This document shows positions 18,469 to 26,243 of a stretch of 64,000 nucleotides of DNA, one piece after another; the first letter of the stretch is position 1, and each line of letters opens with the position of its first letter. Location: NCBI RefSeq assembly GCF_019263745.1, contig NZ_CP077107.1:1302001-1366000 (forward strand), written 5' to 3'. Source of the DNA: Methanospirillum hungatei. Its GTDB lineage: Archaea > Halobacteriota > Methanomicrobia > Methanomicrobiales > Methanospirillaceae. A model generated the notes under the pieces. That model was not told the DNA's origin, made no database searches, and saw only the letters and a program-made list of their open reading frames with translations. Made by a program: the position numbers and the translations under genes.

Positions 18469-18822
18469 TTATTTAGTCTGTAATTTTTCAATAGCCTGAT
18501 CAACTGAGGAGCATATTGGAAAAAGACGATCAAATCCTGTCATTTTAAACACTTCACCGGGACCAGCCTGTAGATTGGATAGAGCAATAATCCCTCCACA
18601 GGATTTCACCCGTTTGAGTGCTGCAAGAATGACACGAAGACCAGAACTACTGATGTAACTTAAATCACTCATGTTTAGCACCATGCTTGTAACACCGGAG
18701 TCGATCTTCTTTCCAAGTTCTCCCTCAATTTGTGAAGAGGTCGCGGCATCAATTCTCCCAGATATGTCAAGGATTGTGACTCCAGACACTTCGCGCTCGC
18801 TTACGGCTAGATTTCCTTCCAT
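18469..18822 (-). CDS. STAS-domain anti-anti-sigma-factor-like protein
   Basis: 117 residues, one STAS domain. The segment LSYISSSGLRVILAA has the serine that RsbW-type kinases phosphorylate and SpoIIE-type phosphatases dephosphorylate. It is the first gene of a pair with the RsbW-like kinase. A SpoIIE-family phosphatase is encoded 1.8 kb away, beyond the metallo-beta-lactamase gene, so all three parts of a partner switch are present. Confidence 0.9.
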   Translation of the reverse strand: MEGNLAVSEREVSGVTILDISGRIDAATSSQIEGELGKKIDSGVTSMVLNMSDLSYISSSGLRVILAALKRVKSCGGIIALSNLQAGPGEVFKMTGFDRLFPICSSVDQAIEKLQTK

Positions 18823-18913
18823 TCGTTTATCAACTCTTCATCTGTAACAGGTCAATTCTTATATATGAAGTCCATTGCATGGAATTTATGACTTGTGAAA
18901 TAGAGATCATTTC

Positions 18914-18924
18914 CTGGAGGAAGG
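18914..18924 (+). promoter_or_regulatory. Strong Shine-Dalgarno with no normal start codon at the right distance
   Basis: GGAGGAAGGA lies upstream of the MBL gene. The first in-frame ATG is 47 bases after GGAGG. At the usual distance there is only an in-frame ATT (18929, 8 bases after GGAGG) and then CTG (18935). An out-of-frame ATG at 18942 opens a 9-codon frame whose stop overlaps the ATG at 18968 (ATGA). Confidence 0.55.
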
Positions 18925-18967
18925 AAAAATTCCCCTGAAAAATGAAAGCTGGAATAATATCCCTGGC

Positions 18968-20656
18968 ATGAATGGCGGACGGATTTTTCCATTTATGCGA
19001 AAGCCGGATGTTACATGTTCTAATGTTTTCATCATTGATATCGGGGCTTTTACGGTACTTATTGATACAGGTGTATCGCGGGGTCTCATGGATTCCATTT
19101 GTAAGGTGCTCGCTGAGCTCAGTCAGGATAATCAGAAACCAATTCTCATAATATTTAGCCATACACATGTTGATCACATATATCTTGGCCTCGTTGACCA
19201 GAGATTTCAAAATTATGGGAAGGTATTCTATGTTTGTCATACATCAGGATCTGATCTCCTAAAATCCGGTGATCAAAAATATACACAGGCAGAGCTTGTG
19301 GGGATCCCAATACCCTCTCTTTGTGTAGACATCCCACTATTTCAGAAAAATTTAGATCTTAAGGGTCTGTCAAATATTCCTGAAATCGAAATAGAACACA
19401 AGCACTATCAATTATCTGACTCAGTGTCATTAGAATGCGTACGTTTTATCTTTCCGAATAACCAATGCATCAGTTTTTGGGAGGTTCCTGGACATTCTGC
19501 TGACAGTATCGCAGTTCAGGCAGGATCTCTCCTGCATGTTGGGGATATTCCTTTCGCTACTAGTCCCGGAATAGCTGGAGTGCCGGGATGGAATCCAAAA
19601 GAATTATCCAGAACGATAATTCGGCTATCATGGATCATACTGAACCAAAAAATTTCAATAATCTGTCAGGGCCATGGAAATGCCTGTACATCAGATGAAT
19701 TGAAAAAGAATCTTATGAATCTTCAGCAAGATTTGGATGCGATGCCAGAAATCACGATGTTTGACAAAACCCGATTGTCAGGGGCATTATTACATGCAAC
19801 AGACCTCATCGATGAAGCTCATCGGATCCTTCCCATTCTAGCCGGGAGAATTATGCTTCTTCGATACCGTCTTGAAGAACTGGAAGAGGATGATCTTGCC
19901 CGGAACCTTGAAAAGATCCTTCCAGATGAAGAGATTGATAAAATACTAGTACAATTTTCCCGCTACTATGATAATTTCAAAAGTGGATTACGATGTGAGT
20001 ACCAGGTTATCTTAAAAGCGATTCAGACATTGCAGAAGATCAAGTCATTTCTCTCGGGAAATAATGTTGAAAATATCATTGATTCATCTCTTCTCAGGCG
20101 TACTCTACAACTTTTTTCAGATCTTCTATCCTCAATTCAGGGGAACATTCCAACCGGCTCTCTCTCATTCGTCAATCCTGTTGATTTAATTCAGGATGTT
20201 GCTCATCGGAGGTCCTCTCATATGATGAGTGATGAGGAAATTCTACTCAAGGCAGACGATGAAGACGAATTTAAAAAAGTGCTCGTGTGTAGGTTGGCAG
20301 AATATCAAAACCTTTCGGACATTAAAATTACTATCGACTCTCCAATAGATCCTCAAACCATTTATGCAGATTCAGAACGACTTTCAGATTTTTTTAGTGT
20401 CCTCATTGACTACTATTACACGTATGGTGCAGATGAAGCGCACATTACGATAAATACTCTACCAGAATTTGTCCTTATCAAAATTGCTCCAAATGGTGCT
20501 TGCTTTCAGCCATGCCTTCCTCTCTCCCGTGCCATGATCAGATCAATCAAATATGCAGGCGGCGAACTTGTTAAAATTCCCGGAAAAGAATCAGAAGAGA
20601 TGGTTCTTAAGTTTTCAACAAAAGACCCATCACTAACAGGCTCGAATCAGAATTAG
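18968..20656 (+). CDS. Metallo-beta-lactamase domain fused to a degenerate histidine-kinase-like C-terminus
   Basis: 562 residues from the ATG at 18968. Residues 1 to about 240 form a metallo-beta-lactamase fold with every metal ligand in place: SHTHVDH, PGHS, HVGD and the late QGHG. Residues about 255-390 are long helices resembling a dimerisation domain. Residues about 425-550 resemble a GHKL ATPase (ADSERLSDFFSVLIDYYYTY, then AGGEL), but the N-box Asn and the Gly-rich lid are missing, so ATP binding is doubtful. It sits between STAS/RsbW and the SpoIIE phosphatase and overlaps the latter tail to tail. A sensor role in the partner switch is inference. The true start may be ATT 18929 or CTG 18935. 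Confidence 0.82.
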   Translation: MNGGRIFPFMRKPDVTCSNVFIIDIGAFTVLIDTGVSRGLMDSICKVLAELSQDNQKPILIIFSHTHVDHIYLGLVDQRFQNYGKVFYVCHTSGSDLLKSGDQKYTQAELVGIPIPSLCVDIPLFQKNLDLKGLSNIPEIEIEHKHYQLSDSVSLECVRFIFPNNQCISFWEVPGHSADSIAVQAGSLLHVGDIPFATSPGIAGVPGWNPKELSRTIIRLSWIILNQKISIICQGHGNACTSDELKKNLMNLQQDLDAMPEITMFDKTRLSGALLHATDLIDEAHRILPILAGRIMLLRYRLEELEEDDLARNLEKILPDEEIDKILVQFSRYYDNFKSGLRCEYQVILKAIQTLQKIKSFLSGNNVENIIDSSLLRRTLQLFSDLLSSIQGNIPTGSLSFVNPVDLIQDVAHRRSSHMMSDEEILLKADDEDEFKKVLVCRLAEYQNLSDIKITIDSPIDPQTIYADSERLSDFFSVLIDYYYTYGADEAHITINTLPEFVLIKIAPNGACFQPCLPLSRAMIRSIKYAGGELVKIPGKESEEMVLKFSTKDPSLTGSNQN

Positions 20657-22744
20657 AGTAATATCATCTGATTGAGGCGTTTCTTTCGTGAACTCCTTTA
20701 TTGATTCTCTGATCTTTTCTATAAGATCAGGAAGTTTTCGATCCCGGTTATTTATCAAAACTTCAGAAAACCTCTCCATACCATACTCTTCCCCATCTTT
20801 ATTCATCGCTTCAGTGATACCATCAGTATACAGTGCGACAAAATCTCCTTCCTTCAAATCAACGGTGACTGAGGCAAGATCAATACCATCGATTATTCCA
20901 AGAGCTATACCCTCAGCTTTCAGAAGTGTGATGTCATTTTTATTCTCCCTCGTCAACATGAGCGGAGGATTATGACCAGCATTCACGTAGGTAATTTTCC
21001 GGTGTTCTGAATCGATTACCAGATAGAACAAGGTAACAAACATGCTTGCTTTTGAATCACGGCAGATCAGTGAGTTTGCTTCAGTTATCGCAGATGCCGG
21101 ATCACTTTTCCAGGTAGCACTCACCCGAATCAGAGTCCTTGATAATGCCATAAACAATGCAGCGGGAACTCCTTTTCCGCTCACATCAGCAATAACAAGC
21201 CCCCATTCATGATCTCCAACCGGAATAAAGTCATAAAAATCACCCCCAACTTCAAGGGCTGGGCTGGAAAAAACGGCAAGCTCCATACCAGGAATATCAG
21301 GCACTGAATCAGGGAGAAAACTCTGCTGAATTCCTTGTGCGATCTCCAACTCCCGGGTAAAACGTTCTTTCTCTGCTGTTGTACGCCGTAATTCAAGAAT
21401 ATAATTTCGAAGATCGCCCGTCATCTTGTTAAAGACTCCGGCAAGTTCTTCAAACTCATCACCGGAATTAATCGTCACCGGAGTCTGAAGATCACCAGTA
21501 CCAATTCTTTTGGCCCCTTCACTCAAAATTCGGACAGGCCCGGTAATAAATTTCGAGAAGAATATCGAAATGCCGGTTACTCCAATGAATAACAGGATAA
21601 AACTGAGTATCAGAACTGTCTGTAAAAAAGACATCTGGTGAGTGATGTGAGTATGAGTCTCTTCGCTGGCATTTCGAATAACACTCCCTGTTATCTGGGC
21701 TGGTGCAATGACACTTTCAACCGGCAAAACGAGACCGATACTCCAGCCAACACTTTTAACCGGTGCATATGCAATGTATTTGTCGCCTTCCTCAAACCGG
21801 CACCTGCTGACACCTGAAAAACCCTGAGTCATTTCAGTTGCAATCTTCCGAAGATCTTCATTGGTACTCTGAAGAAGATTTTCGGTCTCATATGATTCGT
21901 CCCATCTGGTAGCACCTGCAGTAAGCCCGGGACGAGAAATGATGTCTCCTCTCTGGTTAATCAGGAATGCATACCCATTTTCACCAAGCTGCGTTGTGAT
22001 GATACGGTAATTGATGGTTTCAATGGTAATATCCGCTCCCATCACCCAGGTCTGATTGTGTACTGGATCTTCAAGAGCTTTTGAACAGGTTATGGTCAGA
22101 CCATTTCCAAGTACATCAACATAGGGATCAGACCATGTCAGAGTTTTTTTTGCCAGTGCATCTATAAACCAATCTCTTGAACGTGGTTCAAATGTCGCGT
22201 CAACTCTTGGAGTCCATGGAAATATAATTGTGATTCCTGATGAGGATGTTACATACAGGGCAGTCAGCCGGTTATCTGCATGGAACAGTGGATTGAATAC
22301 CGCCTGAAAAGAACTGATACGGTCAATTTCATCACGGACATCGTTTAATTGCACCTCAGGAGAGAGATGAATTACACCGGCTTCACCAGGTTTCAGAGGT
22401 TTATTGTCTTTTGTATACCACTGAACAGGAGTGGTATTCGAACCTTGTATTATCTCTCTCCCATATGCATTGATGACATTCATCTCTGAGATAATCCGTT
22501 CAAATATCATGTCGGTTATCTCTGCCTGATCAGTCGCTAATCGGAGAAGATAGATCTCGGCATCTTCTTCTAGTGCGGTGGTGCTTTCCCCTATTGCTTT
22601 TTCACCTAGTGCCTGACTTGAGCCGGTTGCATAATTCCCCAGATTATCCATCATTATCCAGGAAACTCCTCCAATTACAAGAAAGATAATACTAGTGAGC
22701 AGGATCATTACCAAGAGCAGTTTTGCTGCAACTCCAAACCTCAT
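20633..22744 (-). CDS. Membrane sensor phosphatase: dCache - HAMP - SpoIIE/PP2C
   Basis: 703 residues. A membrane helix at about 9-31, an outside dCache-like sensor (about 35-345, with PRSRDWF and GYAFLINQRGDII), a second helix near 370-393, a HAMP linker, then a PP2C-type SpoIIE domain from about 480. Metal-binding aspartates are seen in VGGDFYDF, ADVSGKG and the final QSDDITL. It should dephosphorylate the STAS protein in response to an outside ligand. Its start overlaps the upstream lipoprotein stop by ATGA, so an outside lipoprotein and the sensor are made together. Confidence 0.93.
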   Translation of the reverse strand: MRFGVAAKLLLVMILLTSIIFLVIGGVSWIMMDNLGNYATGSSQALGEKAIGESTTALEEDAEIYLLRLATDQAEITDMIFERIISEMNVINAYGREIIQGSNTTPVQWYTKDNKPLKPGEAGVIHLSPEVQLNDVRDEIDRISSFQAVFNPLFHADNRLTALYVTSSSGITIIFPWTPRVDATFEPRSRDWFIDALAKKTLTWSDPYVDVLGNGLTITCSKALEDPVHNQTWVMGADITIETINYRIITTQLGENGYAFLINQRGDIISRPGLTAGATRWDESYETENLLQSTNEDLRKIATEMTQGFSGVSRCRFEEGDKYIAYAPVKSVGWSIGLVLPVESVIAPAQITGSVIRNASEETHTHITHQMSFLQTVLILSFILLFIGVTGISIFFSKFITGPVRILSEGAKRIGTGDLQTPVTINSGDEFEELAGVFNKMTGDLRNYILELRRTTAEKERFTRELEIAQGIQQSFLPDSVPDIPGMELAVFSSPALEVGGDFYDFIPVGDHEWGLVIADVSGKGVPAALFMALSRTLIRVSATWKSDPASAITEANSLICRDSKASMFVTLFYLVIDSEHRKITYVNAGHNPPLMLTRENKNDITLLKAEGIALGIIDGIDLASVTVDLKEGDFVALYTDGITEAMNKDGEEYGMERFSEVLINNRDRKLPDLIEKIRESIKEFTKETPQSDDITLILIRAC

Positions 22745-23235
22745 AGTACCTCTGTACTTTGGCTCATATCTGCATCATCAACAACAATGACATTCAGTCT
22801 TTGTTGAACAATCTCCTGATTCCAGGAAGTGGTTCTGGGTCGCAAATTTCCCATAAACATATGATCGCCAGGAGCTATTGCTTTGACCATCCATTGTCTG
22901 GTTCCTGATACTGCAACCGGCATATCTGGGGGATAGGGAACATACCGATCACCAGTTACAAACAAACCACTTGTGACAGAAATTCTCCAGTATCGCCCAT
23001 CTTCCGGAGTCCAGGGATATGAAACTAGCATCGTTCCATTCAGGGGAAGAGTCACCTGCATAGAATTTTCATCTGCATAGATATCCGGCGGATTGGTAAA
23101 TGCTTCTGGACGAATAGTATAGCCAGCGTTTGTCTGTACACACCCAGAGGAAATCAGAAAGAAAATACAGATACCAATAAAAAAGACTATTTTGAGGTTA
23201 ATTTTTTTCTTCCGAAATTGAATTTGATGAAACAT
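22741..23235 (-). CDS. Chagasin-fold-like lipoprotein coupled to the sensor phosphatase
   Basis: 164 residues. A basic start, a hydrophobic helix (about 15-30) and a lipobox-like ISSGC (Cys about residue 32) mark a lipoprotein. The rest follows the chagasin layout: PWTPEDGRYW in place of NPTTGYxW, AVSGTRQW in place of the GxGG loop, and LRPRTTSW in place of the RPW loop. Inhibitor activity is not certain, since the first loop is altered. Its overlap with the dCache-SpoIIE gene suggests it may act as, or present, the sensor's ligand (inference). Confidence 0.75.
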   Translation of the reverse strand: MFHQIQFRKKKINLKIVFFIGICIFFLISSGCVQTNAGYTIRPEAFTNPPDIYADENSMQVTLPLNGTMLVSYPWTPEDGRYWRISVTSGLFVTGDRYVPYPPDMPVAVSGTRQWMVKAIAPGDHMFMGNLRPRTTSWNQEIVQQRLNVIVVDDADMSQSTEVL

Positions 23236-23338
23236 CAGTCTATGAGAATTTCGTTTTCATGAGATAAGTACCGTTTCATATACTATCTTGAGATGGAATG
23301 CGACAGACCTATTTCCTTAATCTTCCTATCATTGTATT

Positions 23339-24073
23339 ATGACCACCAGCCAGATACCTGACGTTATTGTTCAGGCACGGCCACTCACTTCCGAAGGTTC
23401 GGCAATATTGATTGGATTTCCGGGAAGTGGTCTTGTAGGGAGTATTGCACTCTCATACATGGTTGATAAGCTTGGCTTTGATTCGATTGGAACTATGACC
23501 AGTAAGTATTTTCCTCCAATGGCTATGATGTCAGAAGGGGTCATTGCAGTTCCAGTGCGGATTTATGAGAAAGACAAATTAGTAGCTATCCTTGCAGACA
23601 TACCAATACACCCTCAGATATGCTATGAAGTGTCTAACGCCATCCTTGACTGGCTCACTCCCTTTAAGATTTCAGAGGTAATTACTCTGGCAGGTATCAT
23701 AACGAATGAACCTGAAAAACGCGTTTTTGGTGTAGCAACTGATAAAACTCTCCTCGATCGGCTAGGAGAATCTGCGATAAGACTTCCAATAGGCAGTATT
23801 TCTGGTATCGCAAGTAGTTTGCTAACCGAATGTAAGATTCGGGGGATTCCCGGAATTGGACTACTGGGTGAGACAATTAATGCACCGGATCCAAGAGCAG
23901 CAGCAAAAACTATTGAAGTCCTCAATGTATTGTACAATCTTGGAATAGAAACAACGGGACTCATCGAACAGGCAGAAGAGATAGAAGCACAGATGCACAG
24001 ACTTGCAGAAGATGTCCAGACCGCTGAAGAACAACCGGTCAGGAAAGAACAGCAACTGCCAATGTATGGGTGA
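23339..24073 (+). CDS. PAC2-family proteasome assembly chaperone-like protein
   Basis: 244 residues. The start of the domain (ILIGFPGSGLVGSIALSYMV) and GIPGIGLLGETINAPDPRAA are typical of the archaeal PAC2 family, which includes PbaA/PbaB proteasome assembly factors. The C-terminal about 35 residues are a charged helix, like the tails that dock on the proteasome, although here the tail ends in LPMYG rather than a clear HbYX motif. Overlaps the next gene region by a few bases. Confidence 0.88.
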   Translation: MTTSQIPDVIVQARPLTSEGSAILIGFPGSGLVGSIALSYMVDKLGFDSIGTMTSKYFPPMAMMSEGVIAVPVRIYEKDKLVAILADIPIHPQICYEVSNAILDWLTPFKISEVITLAGIITNEPEKRVFGVATDKTLLDRLGESAIRLPIGSISGIASSLLTECKIRGIPGIGLLGETINAPDPRAAAKTIEVLNVLYNLGIETTGLIEQAEEIEAQMHRLAEDVQTAEEQPVRKEQQLPMYG

Positions 24074-24078
24074 TAACC

Positions 24079-24474
24079 ATGGAATGTATTGCACTCACAG
24101 GGATTTTTCCCCAGGTTATCGATGAACTCAAAAAAGGAATACCACGGACAGTTGAACTTACCAGTGCCCATAATGTGATATCACTTGCACAGGTAAATCC
24201 AGGTTCGCAGATATTCATGACAACCGTGGATTGTGAAGATCTCTCTGTAGGAGACTCAGGAATTGTAGTCGAGATACTATCGGTTGCAATTACTATGAAA
24301 CATACCGTTGAATCGGGACATGGTTACCATATCATGGAGCGCGAAAAATTATCAGCACGGTGTAAAGTAAAATATCTTTCAAACTCAACCATTCGTGCTA
24401 ATGTTACCAGGTGTTCCATAACCGAGCCAAGAATCGTCGATGTTGTCAGGCCGGTCGCCTTTCATGCAGGGTAA
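24079..24474 (+). CDS. DUF473 archaeal conserved protein
   Basis: 131 residues, matching the archaeal DUF473 family by its start (ECIALTGIFPQVIDELKKG), the RTVELTSAHN segment and the ERLSARCKVKYL-like stretch. No membrane segment. Function unknown. The ATG at 24079 follows GGTGAT closely; an in-frame GTG at 24070 that overlaps the PAC2 stop is also possible. Confidence 0.82.
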   Translation: MECIALTGIFPQVIDELKKGIPRTVELTSAHNVISLAQVNPGSQIFMTTVDCEDLSVGDSGIVVEILSVAITMKHTVESGHGYHIMEREKLSARCKVKYLSNSTIRANVTRCSITEPRIVDVVRPVAFHAG

Positions 24475-24552
24475 ATAACCCCTCCCTCATGTTTGATTGA
24501 CACGCTACTATTATCAGGTATGGATGTAAACAAAATAAGGCACATCTTTTAT

Positions 24553-24627
24553 GGGCCTGTGGCTTAGCCAGGATATAGCGTCGGGCTTCTAACCCGAATG
24601 TCGGGGGTTCGAATCCCTCCAGGTCCG
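24553..24627 (+). tRNA. tRNA-Arg (TCT)
   Basis: 75 bases that fold as a cloverleaf: acceptor GGGCCTG/CAGGTCC, anticodon stem TCGGG/CCCGA with loop CTTCTAA, and T-arm GGGGGTTCGAATCCCTC. The anticodon TCT is at 24588-24590. CCA is not encoded. No intron. Confidence 0.95.
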
Positions 24628-24654
24628 CTAATTTTTTTAAAAAAAAGTTCAGGA

Positions 24655-25434
24655 TTATATCATCCTGCTTATGTGAATTACCTCATCATAGAAATGATAC
24701 ATAGTGCCATCTATGAATGAGACATCAGCATATACCCGATCCATACAATTGTTTGTAGCTTTGAAATTTATCTCATCACCAATACTGTGACCAAGATCCA
24801 TTGTCTCTTTTGATCCATCCGGACCTGTCCGGGTAACCTGTAAAGTCTTGATCATGTTTTGACCAAATCCTCCTCGGAACTGGACCTCAATAGTACTGAT
24901 ATCAGGGTTTACCTGAATGATAACAGACTTGTTAAACGGAATTTCCTGTACTGGGTCTGGTTTTAATGCAGGAGAGGCTGCTATCTCAGCGCACGGATCT
25001 ATTGTTTCTGAATAGTCTGCTGGACATATGCCCCGGATGTATTGCATTTTTTCATTTAGAACAACGTAACTCATTCCATTTTTAAAATAAGCAGTTCCAA
25101 TTACCTGATCACCACACCCTGATCCTCTCAAGGTAACAAAATCTCCAACATCATTTCCAATGGCTCCTGAGTCCTTCGAACCATCAGGATGGATTACATC
25201 GACCTGAATCTCCTTTAGCAGACTTTGTCCATGACCCCCTCTAAAAATTGCTGTTGTATACATCCCTTCCTGATTGAGTTGAACAGATACTGTCAGGTTA
25301 GCGGGGGGTTTAACAGTCTCAACAGGTATGGGAAAAACCCCGGTTTCAGATGTTCCTGACGAAAAGCCAGTGATTATTGTAACCAGAAGTGCTCCGCAGA
25401 GGACCCATTTCAATGTTCTCATATGAAGAGCCAT
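24655..25434 (-). CDS. Secreted protein with two copies of an about 75-residue domain
   Basis: 259 residues with a signal peptide-like start (about residues 5-28). Two internal repeats align well: FRGGHGQSLLKEIQVDVIHP...GNDVGDFVTL at about 64-115 and FRGGFGQNMIKTLQVTRTGP...GHSIGDEINF at about 186-235, each followed by a Cys-containing segment and a Y/F-rich strand. I do not recognise a named family. Lies after nusA on the same strand but with a 70-base gap. An ATG four codons in (25422) is an alternative start. Confidence 0.78.
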   Translation of the reverse strand: MALHMRTLKWVLCGALLVTIITGFSSGTSETGVFPIPVETVKPPANLTVSVQLNQEGMYTTAIFRGGHGQSLLKEIQVDVIHPDGSKDSGAIGNDVGDFVTLRGSGCGDQVIGTAYFKNGMSYVVLNEKMQYIRGICPADYSETIDPCAEIAASPALKPDPVQEIPFNKSVIIQVNPDISTIEVQFRGGFGQNMIKTLQVTRTGPDGSKETMDLGHSIGDEINFKATNNCMDRVYADVSFIDGTMYHFYDEVIHISRMI

Positions 25435-25506
25435 ATGAGAGAATCCTACTGCTACCTATTTCAAGATTTTGAAAGAAAAATGTGGGATGATTCCCAGGTA
25501 ATCCGG

Positions 25507-25935
25507 TTATTCAATGATGATATTCTGAATATCGTGTTCACGGAGAGCGAGCATTTTTGTTCGGACCAGGTTTTTTCCTGATTTCCCGATAGCCCGTCCC
25601 CGATCTTCATCCCGGATAACAACATGAGCAATCTGATCCCCATGATAATCTGAAAACTGTACCTCTTTCACTTGAGCCGGATGAAAGCAGTTCCTGATGA
25701 ACTGGGCTGGATCGTCAGAATACTCCACTGCCTCTATCCTTTTACCGAAGGATTCTGATGCCTTTTTAATATTGACGCCTTTTTTCCCAATCGCATATCC
25801 CATATCACCGGGATTTACTATGAAAATGAGACGATCATCTTCACCGTCATCAATAACATCGCGACTTCCTGCCCCGGTGATTTTTTCAAACTGGGCGATA
25901 AGTGCGATTGTTTCTTCATTCAGGACTACTCCCAT
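25507..25935 (-). CDS. nusA: NusA-like transcription factor (two KH domains)
   Basis: 142 residues, the archaeal short NusA made only of KH domains. Two Gly-rich RNA-binding loops are seen: GYAIGKKGVNIKKA near residue 46 and GRAIGKSGKNLVR near residue 112. It lacks the N-terminal polymerase-binding and S1 domains of bacterial NusA. It is the last gene of the RNA polymerase operon, 9 bases after rpl30e. Confidence 0.94.
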   Translation of the reverse strand: MGVVLNEETIALIAQFEKITGAGSRDVIDDGEDDRLIFIVNPGDMGYAIGKKGVNIKKASESFGKRIEAVEYSDDPAQFIRNCFHPAQVKEVQFSDYHGDQIAHVVIRDEDRGRAIGKSGKNLVRTKMLALREHDIQNIIIE

Positions 25936-25944
25936 GCAGCCTCG

Positions 25945-26232
25945 TTACCGGGAAAGGGTAAGAATGTCGGAGTCACCGGACTCTTCAATTGAGAGTGCGC
26001 TCACCATGAAGGGTTTACCACAGGCACGACCAAGCTGGACGCCAGATCCTTCATAGGTATAAGTCTTTACTCCGTCTTTTCCTGTAAGATAGCCAGCAAA
26101 ATCAGCAGGGCAGTTTGCCGCAACTACTACAAGTTTTGCAGATCCCTTCTCAATGCTGTCCTTTGTTTCATTCTGACCGAGGATTACTTTCCCCGTCTTA
26201 ATTGCACGCCTGAGCGATGTATTGAAATCCAT
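25945..26232 (-). CDS. rpl30e: Ribosomal protein L30e
   Basis: 95 residues of the L7Ae/L30e fold: LRRAIKTGKVILGQNET at the start, AKLVVVAANCP in the middle and GVQLGRACGKPF near the end. In archaea it lies between rpoA2 and nusA, as here. Eleven bases separate it from rpoA2. Confidence 0.95.
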   Translation of the reverse strand: MDFNTSLRRAIKTGKVILGQNETKDSIEKGSAKLVVVAANCPADFAGYLTGKDGVKTYTYEGSGVQLGRACGKPFMVSALSIEESGDSDILTLSR

Positions 26233-26243
26233 ATCAGATACCC

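Noticed and set aside
18830-19240. 136-codon - strand frame opposite the MBL gene start
   Set aside because: Antisense to a well-supported gene, no family match, hydrophobic but irregular.
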